64,000 bases of DNA from NCBI GenBank assembly GCA_004293815.1, contig RDZD01000019.1, positions 22,163 through 86,162 on the forward strand, read 5' to 3'. Position numbers and translations under genes: made by a program. Below, piece by piece: positions 56,389-64,000 of the stretch (position 1 is its first letter; every line of letters starts with the position of its first letter). The DNA comes from Cytophagales bacterium. GTDB taxonomy: Bacteria; Bacteroidota; Bacteroidia; Cytophagales; Bernardetiaceae. Under the pieces are notes generated by a model that worked only from the letters and a program-made list of their open reading frames with translations, made no database searches and was not told where the DNA came from.

Positions 56389-57375
56389 ATGGCTCTCTTA
56401 GCATTCCAAATGCCAGAAAAAGTAATCATGGAGAAAGGTGACGATTTCCGTGGATTATTTGAATTCAAACCTCTTGAGCGCGGCTACGGCGTAACGGTGG
56501 GTAACGCGCTTCGTCGTGTGTTGCTCTCCTCGTTGGAAGGTCACGCGGTGATTGGTATCAGAATTCCTGGTGTATTACACGAGTTTTCTACCATAGAAGG
56601 AGTTGTAGAAGATGTTACAGACATTATCTTGAATATCAAGCAGATATGCTTAAAGAAGCTTGTTGATGAGCCTGAAACAAAAATTACAATCTCTGTAAAC
56701 GGACAAACTGTACTCAAGGCTGGTGATATTACCACGTCTGATTACAGAATACTCAATCCCGACCATATCATTTGTCATTTGGACAAATCTGCAAAGTTCG
56801 AAATTGAGCTTTATTTGGACAAAGGTAGAGGGTATGTACCAGCAGAAGAAAACAAGCCTGCTACAGATGCTGTGCTTGGCTATATTCCTATTGATGCCAT
56901 CTTCACGCCCATTAAAAATGTGCGTTATACAGTAGAAAATACCCGTGTGGAACAAAAAACTGACTACGAAAAGTTGTTAGTTGAGATTCACACCAACGGG
57001 GCTATTCACCCAGAAGAAGCACTCAAAGGAGCAGCCAATATTCTCATCAAACATTTCTTGTTGATTTCTGACCAAAATATATCGCTTGATATGGGTGAGT
57101 CGGAAGAAGAAGAGGCGGTAGATGAAGAAATGCTGCACATGCGTAAGCTCTTGAAGACTTCTCTTTCTGAGCTTGACTTGTCCGTAAGAGCTTATAACTG
57201 CTTGAAAGCAGCTAATATCCGCACTTTGGGCGACCTCGTGAGCCTCGAAATTTCTGATATGCTTAAGTTCAGAAACTTTGGTAAAAAGTCTTTGACTGAA
57301 TTAGAGCAGCTTGTAGCTGACAAAAGCCTTGTTTTTGGCATGGATGTTAGCAAATATAGACTGGACGAAGACTAA
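56389..57375 (+). CDS. rpoA: RNA polymerase subunit alpha
   Basis: A 328-residue subunit that dimerises to seed RNA polymerase assembly. N-terminal domain: [41 protein letters not shown] linker rich in Glu lies near 240-250 ([11 protein letters not shown]). The C-terminal domain with the DNA/activator-contact motif is [20 protein letters not shown], ending in [13 protein letters not shown] [11 protein letters not shown]. Full length, 69 bp after rpsD. Confidence 0.97.
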   Translation: MALLAFQMPEKVIMEKGDDFRGLFEFKPLERGYGVTVGNALRRVLLSSLEGHAVIGIRIPGVLHEFSTIEGVVEDVTDIILNIKQICLKKLVDEPETKITISVNGQTVLKAGDITTSDYRILNPDHIICHLDKSAKFEIELYLDKGRGYVPAEENKPATDAVLGYIPIDAIFTPIKNVRYTVENTRVEQKTDYEKLLVEIHTNGAIHPEEALKGAANILIKHFLLISDQNISLDMGESEEEEAVDEEMLHMRKLLKTSLSELDLSVRAYNCLKAANIRTLGDLVSLEISDMLKFRNFGKKSLTELEQLVADKSLVFGMDVSKYRLDED

Positions 57376-57425
57376 ACCTTAGACTTTGATCCATTTTTCT
57401 TAACCCAAAAATTGTTTCTTCAATA

Positions 57426-57932
57426 ATGAGACACGGAAATAAAGTAAATCACTTGGGCAGAACTTACACGCATCGTAAGTCTATGCTCTCAAATATGGCT
57501 TGTTCATTGATTTATTATAAGCGTATTACCACAACTTTGGCTAAGGCTAAAGAATTGAAACGCTTCATTGAGCCTTTGCTCACTAAATCAAAGAATGACA
57601 CCACTCACTCTCGCCGCGTTGTGTATGCAAATCTTGGCGAAAAGGTGGCTACCCAAATCCTTTTTGATGAAATTGCACAAAAAATTGCAGACCGTCCAGG
57701 TGGCTATTTGCGCATTCTCAAAACTGGTAACCGCAAAGGCGATAACGCGCCTACTGCATTGATCGAATTGGTAGATTTCAGCATGATGAATAGCAGCAAT
57801 GATGAAAACGCCGCTGCCTCTACTCGCCGCACAAGACGCGGTGGAAAAGTTGCGCAAGGTACTGCTACTACTACCGCAACTGATACACCAGCTACAGAAG
57901 CTAAATCAGAAGACGAAGCTCCTAAGGCATAA
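57426..57932 (+). CDS. rplQ: 50S ribosomal protein L17 with C-terminal extension
   Basis: A 168-residue protein. The first ~120 residues are the L17 core (MRHGNKVNHLGRTYTHRKSM, RITTTLAKAKELKRFIEPLL, RPGGYLRILKTGNRKGDNAP). The last ~45 residues are a low-complexity tail rich in Ala, Thr, Glu and Arg (AASTRRTRRGGKVAQGTATT, then DTPATEAKSEDEAPKA). Such tails occur on L17 in Bacteroidota. Last gene of the operon, followed by a terminator. Confidence 0.96.
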   Translation: MRHGNKVNHLGRTYTHRKSMLSNMACSLIYYKRITTTLAKAKELKRFIEPLLTKSKNDTTHSRRVVYANLGEKVATQILFDEIAQKIADRPGGYLRILKTGNRKGDNAPTALIELVDFSMMNSSNDENAAASTRRTRRGGKVAQGTATTTATDTPATEAKSEDEAPKA

Positions 57933-58277
57933 GTAATCTCTTGAAAAGGTAGTTACAAAACAGCAAAAAGATTTGAAATGAATGTTTTAAATCTTTTTGC
58001 TGTCTTGTTTTATAAGACTTTTGAGCAGGTGTAAACCTCATTAAACTTGCTCTGCAAGCCCATTCTTTTTGTTAAGTTTTCTCTCTACTGTCTCATAAAC
58101 CTACCTCATGGCGGCTTGCCCTTTGAGGCTTTTTTATGCATAAATGAAGGGAGGGAATAAATAAAAGGCAAAAAGAAATAAAATTTGTTTAGATTTGTGT
58201 GCTTGAGTTTCTTTAACCAAGCGCATCTTTTATTCATAAAAAACATTCCTTAAAAAGCATTCAAAAAAACAGAGCCA
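57933..58277. other. Intergenic region after the ribosomal operon, 345 bp
   Basis: It starts with the rplQ terminator (57960-58003). A weak stem CCTCA/TGAGG (58104-58108, 58124-58128) followed by CTTTTTT may be a second terminator. No gene or RNA is recognised. Confidence 0.5.
57960..58003 (+). terminator. Intrinsic terminator of the infA-rplQ operon
   Basis: Arms 57960-57974 (ACAGCAAAAAGATTT) and 57989-58003 pair perfectly over 15 bp, 14-nt loop, followed by CTTGTTTT, 27 bp after rplQ. Confidence 0.88.
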
Positions 58278-60434
58278 ATGAAAAAACTCTATTTCCTGTT
58301 CTGCTTGAGCGTGGTGCTGGCTTGCGTGTCTGTAGCTTCTGCCCAAAAAAAGAATTTTGCCATTGAAGAGCTGGTCAGCCCTCGTCTAAGACCCACCGCT
58401 ATTTGGGACCTGACGTGGCGAGCTAAGACGGATTTTGTAACCTACACAGATAATGCCACAGGTAACCTTATGCTCCGTAACGCCCAAAACGGTCAGGAGA
58501 GCATTCTGATAAAAAGCGGCGAACTAGACAATCAGTTACCACAAGGTGTAAGCAGCTTGAGCAAAGGTGTTTATTTTGTGCAGTGGCAGAATGACCAGAG
58601 CTTGGTATTTTCGCATGACAACAGACTTTTTGAATATAATACCAACGCTAAAAAGCTCAAGCAAATAGCCTTCTCGCCCGAAAACGCCGCCAATCATGAT
58701 CAGTCCTCGGCTCAGCACTGGGCGTTTACTGTTGATGAAAACTTATGGGTGTGTCCACAAAATGCCACAGAGCCTATAGCTATTACTCAGGACGGCAACC
58801 GCGACTTGGTGTATGGCCAGAGTGTGCACCGCAATGAATTTGGTATAGTGAAAGGAACTTTTTGGTCGCCAGATGGTCAAAAACTAGCTTTCTATAGAAT
58901 GGATCAAAAAATGGTCACAGATTATCCTCTCACATCTTATAGTACTGTACCAGCCCAAAATGCCCCTACCAAATACCCAATGGCGGGTCAGGCTAGTCAT
59001 CACGTAACGGTAGGGGTATGGAATACAGCCAATAAACAAACCGTTTATCTTAAAACAGAAGGCCCATCAGATCAGTATCTGACAAATATTTCTTGGAGTG
59101 CAGATAATAAAAGCGTTTTCATAGCGGTTCTGAACCGTGACCAGAACGCCATGCAGCTCAATCAATATGATGCAGCCACAGGCAACTTTATCAAAACGCT
59201 TTTCGAAGAAAAGAACGAGCGTTATGTGGAACCTGAGCATGGTCTGTTATTCTTGCCCAATAACCCCAACCAGTTTATTTGGCAGAGTGAACGAGATGGC
59301 TTCAATCACCTGTATCTCTATCAAATAGACGGGACACTTGTCAAACAACTCACCAAAGGGGCTTGGTTAGTGAATGAAATACTTGGTTTTGATGTGAAAG
59401 GTGAAGAATTGTTTTACACAAGCAGCCAAGTAAGCCCTCTGGAAAAACATGCCTACTCTCTAAACCTCAAAACAAACAAGACTACGCAGCTTACAGCCGA
59501 AAGCGGCACGCATGACGTACAGTTGAGCCATTCGGGTAAGTATCTGATAGACAATTACAGTTCAAGACAAAAGCCGCGTTGCATTCAGCTAGTAGATATT
59601 GTCAAAAAGAAAACGACGACCACAGTGCTAGATGCGCCTAACCCTTTAGAGGCTTATGATGTGCCTTCCATTGAGTTTCTTAAGCTAAAAGCAGAAGACA
59701 ACACCGATTTGTATTGTCGAATGCTCAAGCCAACTAACTTTGAACAAGGCAAAAAATATCCTGTGATGTTTTATGTGTATGGAGGCCCTCATGCTCAAAT
59801 GAACACAGAGACTTGGCTAGGTGGTGCAGATATGTTTATGCTTTACATGGCTCAGCAGGGCTATGTGGTATTTACGCTGGATAATAGAGGCTCTGCCAAC
59901 AGAGGCTTTGATTTCGAGAGCATTATACACCGTCAGTTGGGCGAGGTGGAAAAGAAGGATCAACTCAAAGGAATAGATTTTCTCAAACAGCAAACCTTTG
60001 TAGATGCTTCTAGGATTGGTGTTTTTGGGTGGAGTTTTGGTGGTTTTATGACTACTAATTTACTTTTGAACTATCCCGATGTGTTTAAAGCGGGTGTAGC
60101 GGGAGGCTCAGTGATGGACTGGAGCATGTATGAAATCATGTATGGCGAGCGTTATATGGATAGACCAGAACAAAATCCTGCTGGTTATGCACAAAACAAT
60201 CTTGTCAAAGCTGCAAGCAAGCTCAAAAAGAGACTTTTACTCATTCATGGCCTCCAAGACGACGTGGTACTGCCGCAACACACTGATGCTTTTATCAATG
60301 AATGTATTAAAAATGGTGTTTTGGTAGACTTCTTTCCATACCCTAACCACGCCCATAATGTGCGTGGCGCAGAGCGAGCGCATTTGTGGAAAAAAATCTT
60401 CAGATTTTTTGAAGATTTTGTAAAGCCTCTTTAA
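58278..60434 (+). CDS. S9-family dipeptidyl peptidase (DPP IV-like)
   Basis: A 718-residue exported serine peptidase. The signal peptide MKKLYFLFCLSVVLACVSVA ends with SAQ. The N-terminal eight-bladed propeller (DPPIV_N) spans ~35-480, with VHRNEFGIVKGTFWSPDGQK and FYRMDQKMVTDYPL as the region aligned with the substrate-gating Glu motif of DPP IV. The alpha/beta-hydrolase domain carries Ser586 in GWSFGGF, Asp661/662 in GLQDDVV and His691 in PNHAHN as the catalytic triad. It removes N-terminal dipeptides, probably X-Pro, from peptides in the periplasm; exact specificity is open. Terminators lie on either side. Confidence 0.93.
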   Translation: MKKLYFLFCLSVVLACVSVASAQKKNFAIEELVSPRLRPTAIWDLTWRAKTDFVTYTDNATGNLMLRNAQNGQESILIKSGELDNQLPQGVSSLSKGVYFVQWQNDQSLVFSHDNRLFEYNTNAKKLKQIAFSPENAANHDQSSAQHWAFTVDENLWVCPQNATEPIAITQDGNRDLVYGQSVHRNEFGIVKGTFWSPDGQKLAFYRMDQKMVTDYPLTSYSTVPAQNAPTKYPMAGQASHHVTVGVWNTANKQTVYLKTEGPSDQYLTNISWSADNKSVFIAVLNRDQNAMQLNQYDAATGNFIKTLFEEKNERYVEPEHGLLFLPNNPNQFIWQSERDGFNHLYLYQIDGTLVKQLTKGAWLVNEILGFDVKGEELFYTSSQVSPLEKHAYSLNLKTNKTTQLTAESGTHDVQLSHSGKYLIDNYSSRQKPRCIQLVDIVKKKTTTTVLDAPNPLEAYDVPSIEFLKLKAEDNTDLYCRMLKPTNFEQGKKYPVMFYVYGGPHAQMNTETWLGGADMFMLYMAQQGYVVFTLDNRGSANRGFDFESIIHRQLGEVEKKDQLKGIDFLKQQTFVDASRIGVFGWSFGGFMTTNLLLNYPDVFKAGVAGGSVMDWSMYEIMYGERYMDRPEQNPAGYAQNNLVKAASKLKKRLLLIHGLQDDVVLPQHTDAFINECIKNGVLVDFFPYPNHAHNVRGAERAHLWKKIFRFFEDFVKPL

Positions 60435-60456
60435 AAAATTAGATTGGTAAAAACAT

Positions 60457-60503
60457 AAAACTCCGACTCAGTTACCCGAAAGGGTTTTATGAGTCGGAGT
60501 TTT
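60457..60503. terminator. Bidirectional terminator with GAAA-capped inner stem
   Basis: Arms 60457-60470 (AAAACTCCGACTCA) and 60490-60503 pair perfectly over 14 bp. The loop contains a second small stem ACCC/GGGT (60474-60477, 60482-60485) closed by GAAA. A and T runs on either side make it usable from both strands, here for the peptidase gene and the convergent small-protein cluster. Confidence 0.85.
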
Positions 60504-60576
60504 TGATGTGACTAGATTAGCTTTGTATAAACCTCTACACGGTAAGACCTAAACGCTATAGAACAGCTTAGCCACC

Positions 60577-60786
60577 CTACTTCGTTTTCCATCTATCATT
60601 TAGACGCTGGATGTAGGGGAAAAAGATAAAAAATAAAACACCTGTGATAACTGCCCCGAGGATATTTTCAGCAGGGGAATTTTCTCTACCACCACCTAAG
60701 TAAGCTACATGACAATAGTTGATTAAAGTTGTAAGCAATCCAAATCCTACTGTAAAAATAACAGATGCCCAAACACGTCCTTTCAT
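60577..60786 (-). CDS. Small two-helix membrane protein
   Basis: A 69-residue protein with two hydrophobic helices (~6-29 VWASVIFTVGFGLLTTLINY and ~41-60 ENILGAVITGVLFFIFFPYI) joined by a short loop GGGRENSPA, and with a basic C-terminus (RLNDRWKTK). Size and shape fit small membrane proteins such as immunity proteins or holin-like proteins, but no family is recognised. It is the last gene of the minus-strand cluster that includes a glycine-rich peptide and a secreted membrane protein, 48 bp downstream of the former. Confidence 0.65.
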   Translation of the reverse strand: MKGRVWASVIFTVGFGLLTTLINYCHVAYLGGGRENSPAENILGAVITGVLFFIFFPYIQRLNDRWKTK

Positions 60787-60834
60787 AGATATTAGATTGT
60801 TAAAGTGTGAATTAAAAGATGTAATGATAAAATT

Positions 60835-61005
60835 CTAAAAAAAGAATGAGACTATGGCCTTTCCCGCAGACATTCCAACACCACCTAAGAGAAAACCAGT
60901 GGCTGCACCAGCAGGACCAGTTGCTGAGCCTACTATAGCTCCACCTATGGCACCTTCACAATCTGCTTGCAGAACATCCCTTTCTTTGCTAGGCGGTATT
61001 TTCAT
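60835..61005 (-). CDS. Glycine-rich small peptide, bacteriocin-like composition
   Basis: A 56-residue peptide from the ATG at 61003-61005. A polar N-terminus (MKIPPSKERDVLQADCEGAI) is followed by a Gly/Ala-rich stretch with repeated GxxxG spacing (GGAIVGSATGPAGAATGFLL, GGVGMSAGKAIVSFFF). The start overlaps the stop of the upstream membrane-protein frame as ATGA, the usual sign of translational coupling. Glycine-zipper membrane proteins and double-glycine-leader bacteriocins share this composition; the GG at about 21-22 could be a leader cleavage site. No family is recognised, so the function is inference only. Confidence 0.6.
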   Translation of the reverse strand: MKIPPSKERDVLQADCEGAIGGAIVGSATGPAGAATGFLLGGVGMSAGKAIVSFFF

Positions 61006-61606
61006 CGCGCTAGGGTTGTTGAGAGTAATAAGACTATTCCAGTTGTCAAAATTGCTATGCCAGTAAGCATGAGAAGAACATAATATTTCTTTTGAGCCTT
61101 GAAAATGATAACGATTCAGTGGCACTCATGCCACTTGTGGGTATAGCACCTGCCAAAGAGCGCGTCTGTGCGGGACTCGTACTCTGGTTAGCAATGTTTA
61201 GCAAAGCGTTTACTGCAGTTTTAAATGCTTGCGAGGTTGAAGAATTTGCAATTGTTTGTGTTAAACCTGCGGTGCTAATATCTGCATACTGAGCTATCAT
61301 GGTTGGTGTAAATTGTGAGCAGGTTTGTGTCAAAAAACTATTACGCGCATTAATAGCAATGTCTTTAAGCTGTTGGCTTGTAAGAGGTGGCTTGCTTTGA
61401 TTATTATTATTGATAATAGCCTGATGCAATGCATTGTAAACAGCTTGAAGAGCTTGATTGTGCGTAGTCCCAGCGAATACAGGAGTAATGTCACAAGTGG
61501 GTACTATTTTGGGAGCAAACCAATTACACGTGTAGGTGTAAGCCTGTAGATTGATCACCAGCACAAGGGTCAAATAGAAAAAAAGGGTTGCACGGAAGTA
61601 ATTCAT
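61002..61606 (-). pseudogene. Secreted protein with C-terminal membrane helix, apparently frameshifted
   Basis: The ATG at 61604-61606 starts a signal peptide (MNYFRATLFFYLTLVLVINL, QAYT) and a ~165-residue extracytoplasmic region with four cysteines and Asn/Thr/Ala-rich helices. As sequenced the frame closes at 61055 after SFSRLKRNIMFFSCLLA. Near 61112-61118 the reading in the -1 frame opens and runs to the TGA at 61002-61004. It encodes KAQKKYYVLLMLTG followed by IAILTTGIVLLLSTTLAR, an obvious membrane helix. That stop overlaps the next ATG as ATGA. One extra A in the GAA codon would give a 201-residue type I membrane protein. Either the gene is frameshifted, the read has an error, or recoding occurs. 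No family is recognised. (AAAC)9 lies 41 bp upstream. Confidence 0.6.
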
Positions 61607-61646
61607 GAGTTTTAGCGTTAAAGAGGTTAGAGAACATTTAAAGCCT

Positions 61647-61682
61647 AAACAAACAAACAAACAAACAAACAAACAAACAAAC
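61647..61682. repeat. (AAAC)9 tetranucleotide repeat
   Basis: Nine perfect AAAC units (GTTT on the minus strand), directly upstream of the secreted membrane-protein gene on the minus strand. Each minus-strand unit contains TTTG, the core of the Bacteroidota -33/-7 promoter elements. An ATG at 61687-61689 reads through the repeat; with nine units it ends at TAG just after it, with seven or ten units it would run in frame into the signal-peptide start. Confidence 0.95.
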
Positions 61683-61784
61683 TTAACATATTATTAACAG
61701 TTGTTTTCTTCATCTTAAATCCTCTAAAAGCAAACAAAGCTTTTGGGTGATGAATAAACAGTCGGATTTTTGAGATATTTCTAA

Positions 61785-62543
61785 CTAAGCTATATTTTTC
61801 TCAATCAAATCTTTCAAGGTTTGGAGAAGCTCCTGAGCTTGTTTGGCTTGTACCTCTGTGATTTCTAGTTTGATGTTTTTCTCGCCCAAATCCAAGCCCA
61901 TTTTTTTGCGGTCAAGCTCGAAAAATAGCTCTGTATGGGTGCTATGGCTAACCATCACCAACTCTAATTCACTTAAAACCTCTTTGAATCGGGATTTGGG
62001 CTTAAATTCTAGTTTCTGAACAAAGGGAAATCGGGTATTCATTCGGTAGTGGCGAGGCTCATAGCTCAGCCCTGAAATACTAAAATCTAGCTCTTTAAAA
62101 GCTGTCAAAATAGCACTATTGATAAAATTGGGGTGTATTTTGACGTGATCCGCATCGGTGGGATCCAACGCGTCCTCTATGCCTGCGCTTGTTTTGAACC
62201 AGAGTTGAGTGTTTTGGCTCAAGCTAGTCGGGGTGTCGGTGGGAACCTCAAACACAAAATCTATTCTTTGATTCTCTTTGGCTTTGAGCGTTAAGGGAAC
62301 TGTGAGCACGTCAAGTTCGGCTATGGTGTAAACGGTTCTGCCACCTTCTTCGGCGGTTCCAAAGGGAATTTGCGCTAGTAAAAACAGACTTACTTTGTCA
62401 ATTTTTTGGTCTGTACTGCCGCCCTTGAGGTGTACGTAGCCCTTGACGTGTTCACCCGCAACTAGCTCTTCTTTTTCTAAAACAGTATCTACTTTTGCCG
62501 CACCTATGCCTATGCTTGCGAGCATTCTTTGAAATACAGACAT
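61785..62543 (-). CDS. Spo0M-like sporulation-control family protein
   Basis: A 252-residue protein beginning MSVFQRMLASIGIGAAKVDT, with the family sequence VAGEHVKGYVHLKGGSTDQKI, then DFVFEVPTDTPTSLSQNTQL, GIEDALDPTDADHVKIHP and a C-terminal domain ending in a helix (ELLQTLKDLIEKN). Spo0M proteins adopt an arrestin-like double beta-sandwich. In Bacillus they influence sporulation and cytoskeletal functions; in non-sporulating Bacteroidota the role is unknown. It is a soluble cytoplasmic protein. It precedes the small-protein cluster on the same strand with a 178-bp gap. Confidence 0.85.
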   Translation of the reverse strand: MSVFQRMLASIGIGAAKVDTVLEKEELVAGEHVKGYVHLKGGSTDQKIDKVSLFLLAQIPFGTAEEGGRTVYTIAELDVLTVPLTLKAKENQRIDFVFEVPTDTPTSLSQNTQLWFKTSAGIEDALDPTDADHVKIHPNFINSAILTAFKELDFSISGLSYEPRHYRMNTRFPFVQKLEFKPKSRFKEVLSELELVMVSHSTHTELFFELDRKKMGLDLGEKNIKLEITEVQAKQAQELLQTLKDLIEKNIA

Positions 62544-62658
62544 ATTCTTCGCTAAATTAGGTTTAAAGAACTCTATTTTTTTTGTAAAACTATGCTTTTC
62601 GGGTCAGATTACCAAACTCATTTCTCAAAGAAAATATCTTGATCTATAGAAGACTTTT

Positions 62659-62690
62659 AGAAAATAGCAGCGTAGTTCCTGCTATTTTCT
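62659..62690. terminator. Hairpin between ribH and the Spo0M-like gene
   Basis: Arms 62659-62670 (AGAAAATAGCAG) and 62679-62690 pair perfectly over 12 bp with an 8-nt loop. On the minus strand, downstream of ribH, the T tract is weak; on the plus strand it is followed by TTTTG. Probably a ribH terminator. Confidence 0.6.
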
Positions 62691-62773
62691 TTTTGAACGG
62701 GCTCTCAAAACACGGCACAAGGTTTATAGCTTGTCCTGGCTGAGGTTTGGGTTTTACATGATTCTAGGCGTTT

Positions 62774-63292
62774 TCAAAAGCCCATTTTTTGTGTAGGGGC
62801 TGCCATTTGCGCACTCAAATGCAACATTTTGAGAGCAGCTATGGCGGCTTCTTCGCCTTTGCGGCTATGCTGACCATTGGAACGGACAAGAGCCTGTTCT
62901 AGGGCGTTGGTTGTGAGAACTCCAAAAATAACAGGCATGGCATAGCGAATTCCCAAATCTGTAAGTCCTTGTGCCACAGAAGAACAAATGAAATCAAAGT
63001 GTTTGGTTTCGCCCTGTATAACGCAGCCCAAACAGATGATAGCGTGGTAGTTGGCATTACGGGCCACCATAGCCGCCGCTGCCGTTAGCTCAAAGCTACC
63101 AGGAACGTTCAGAGTCAAGATATTACCTGTTTGTACTCCATTTTTTAACAAGGTCTTTTCAGCGTCTTCGCGCATAGCTTGTGTCACAGATGGATTCCAT
63201 TCAGCCACTATAACAGCTATTTTTTTGTTGGTAAAAAAAGAAGCGTCTAAGTTTATCTGATAAACTTTGTCTTGATTTTCAGAGGTGAGCAT
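62774..63292 (-). CDS. ribH: 6,7-dimethyl-8-ribityllumazine synthase
   Basis: A 172-residue enzyme of the penultimate step of riboflavin synthesis, forming icosahedral or pentameric assemblies. After a short N-terminal extension come KIAVIVAEWNPSVTQAM, VPGSFELTAAAAMVARN (substrate loop) and IICLGCVIQGETKHFDFICS (the His of ETKHFD is the catalytic base). The last part is VIFGVLTTNALEQALVRSN and a C-terminal helical end. Full length. No other riboflavin genes adjoin. A -7-like TATTTTTG lies at 63330-63337 on the minus strand. Confidence 0.95.
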   Translation of the reverse strand: MLTSENQDKVYQINLDASFFTNKKIAVIVAEWNPSVTQAMREDAEKTLLKNGVQTGNILTLNVPGSFELTAAAAMVARNANYHAIICLGCVIQGETKHFDFICSSVAQGLTDLGIRYAMPVIFGVLTTNALEQALVRSNGQHSRKGEEAAIAALKMLHLSAQMAAPTQKMGF

Positions 63293-63372
63293 AAAATTCT
63301 ATATTTTGAATGAAATGTCTTAATCAATACAAAAATAAGCCTTTTAACTATTCATTTTATGTTTTATGATAT

Positions 63373-64000
63373 TTAATTACTAGATATTTTTATGATTTTT
63401 GTATTATCAAAGTAATAGAAATTGTTTTTAAGTTTAGTTAAATAAGTTAAATTTTGTTGATTATTTAAATCAAGCTCTACTAGTATTTTCTTTTTAGAAT
63501 AAATATCTAATTGATACAATTTTTTATTTTTAATATAAAGTAAATTATTTTCATTAAAAATGAGTTTTGAAGTAGTTATATTTTCATATTTAGAAGATAA
63601 AATTCCATATTGATCAAGCACTAAAATTTTATTATCATCAAAAAGTAAATATAAATAGTTTTGATATTCTTTAATATCAAGCAATACTTCATCATTATCT
63701 ATATGATGAGATATAGAAAAAAGAATACTTACTTGATTTGTTTGAAAGTTAAATTTAGTAATTTGAAATAAATCATTTTCATAAAACCAAATATCAAAAT
63801 CAGAAGACCTAGTTAAATGACTTATATTAACTTTTCTAAAAGTAGGAATAACAGTACAATTAGTTAATGTTAAAAACCTTGTTAAAAAACAAAACTGGTT
63901 GAACTCTTTTTGAAAAGCTAATAATTGAAATGAATTAGTCACTTCAAAAGAAGTTAAACTTCCTTTAGTAAAATCAGAAAATGTTTGCAAGATATTTAAG
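63373..64000 (-). CDS. AT-rich beta-propeller-like protein, 5' truncated by window edge
   Basis: About 208 residues are visible; the frame is still open at base 64000 and contains no ATG, so the start lies beyond the window. The sequence is rich in Asn, Lys, Leu and aromatic residues with repeated short beta-strand blocks (DIWFYENDLFQITKFNFQTN, YQNYLYLLFDDNKILVLDQY, NNLLYIKNKKLYQLDIYSKK). It resembles uncharacterised Bacteroidota propeller proteins. GC content here is near 20 % against about 40 % for the rest, a striking break. The family and function cannot be fixed from the fragment. Confidence 0.65.
   Translation of the reverse strand, partial: LNILQTFSDFTKGSLTSFEVTNSFQLLAFQKEFNQFCFLTRFLTLTNCTVIPTFRKVNISHLTRSSDFDIWFYENDLFQITKFNFQTNQVSILFSISHHIDNDEVLLDIKEYQNYLYLLFDDNKILVLDQYGILSSKYENITTSKLIFNENNLLYIKNKKLYQLDIYSKKKILVELDLNNQQNLTYLTKLKNNFYYFDNTKIIKISSN

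Noticed and set aside
61055..61125. Longer version of the glycine-rich peptide starting at 61125
   Set aside because: The added 40 residues overlap the upstream gene in another frame and lack family-like character, while the ATG at 61005 shows ATGA coupling.

Overview
The window looks like a stretch of chromosome from a Bacteroidota bacterium, most likely a Cytophagales-type environmental or gliding relative. That placement is an inference. The evidence is a SusC/SusD outer-membrane pair, a second TonB-dependent receptor with an N-terminal carboxypeptidase-like domain, and secreted proteins of the type IX secretion kind (IgGFc-binding-like fragment, M43 metalloprotease with a C-terminal sorting domain). 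Further support comes from atpD-atpC standing apart from the other ATP synthase genes, a Bacteroidota-type zinc-less L36, and repeated promoters of the form TTTG-N19/20-TAnnTTTG. GC content is about 40 % by eye, except for the last ~650 bases, which are near 20 %.

Layout. 1-8.6 kb: a truncated secreted protein, a small ORF, a FAD oxidoreductase, cytochrome oxidase subunit III, a kinase-less GAF/PAS membrane sensor coupled to a lone ABC ATPase, and a leucine-rich-repeat protein. 8.6-21 kb: MFS transporter, tRNA-modification genes trhO and mnmG, ligA, a TonB-dependent receptor, an OmpA-like protein and a TIGR04325-type methyltransferase. 21.4-29.2 kb: a lipoprotein/metalloprotease pair whose protease is broken at a run of ten G, then NamZ-like muramidase, acyl-CoA dehydrogenase, YebC/PmpR and ftsY. 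29.7-38 kb: SusC/SusD, a Cys-motif membrane protein, leucine dehydrogenase and a carboxynorspermidine dehydrogenase-like enzyme. 38-50 kb: rlmN, a class III aminotransferase, two tRNAs, hemL, rplS, tpiA, atpDC, a RimB-like retropepsin and YfhO. 50-58 kb: a lone RND/ABC adaptor, CapA-like and TlpA-like proteins, then the infA-rpmJ-rpsM-rpsK-rpsD-rpoA-rplQ operon. 58-64 kb: S9 dipeptidyl peptidase, an unusual cluster of small membrane/secreted proteins preceded by (AAAC)9, a Spo0M-like protein, ribH and an AT-rich protein fragment.

Most of the window is core metabolism and translation. The parts that stand out are two simple-sequence-repeat loci. One is the G10 tract that puts the signal peptide of a secreted metalloprotease out of frame with its catalytic body. 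The other is the (AAAC)9 tract ahead of a frameshifted secreted membrane protein, which is translationally coupled (ATGA) to a glycine-rich peptide and followed by a two-helix membrane protein. Both look like contingency (phase-variable) loci, although single-base sequencing errors are a real alternative. The abrupt drop in GC after ribH is the third anomaly.

Several start codons were set downstream of the longest possible reading frame, because signal peptides, family N-termini or promoter positions demand it (mnmG, ftsY, tpiA, hemL, rplS, infA, SusC and others).
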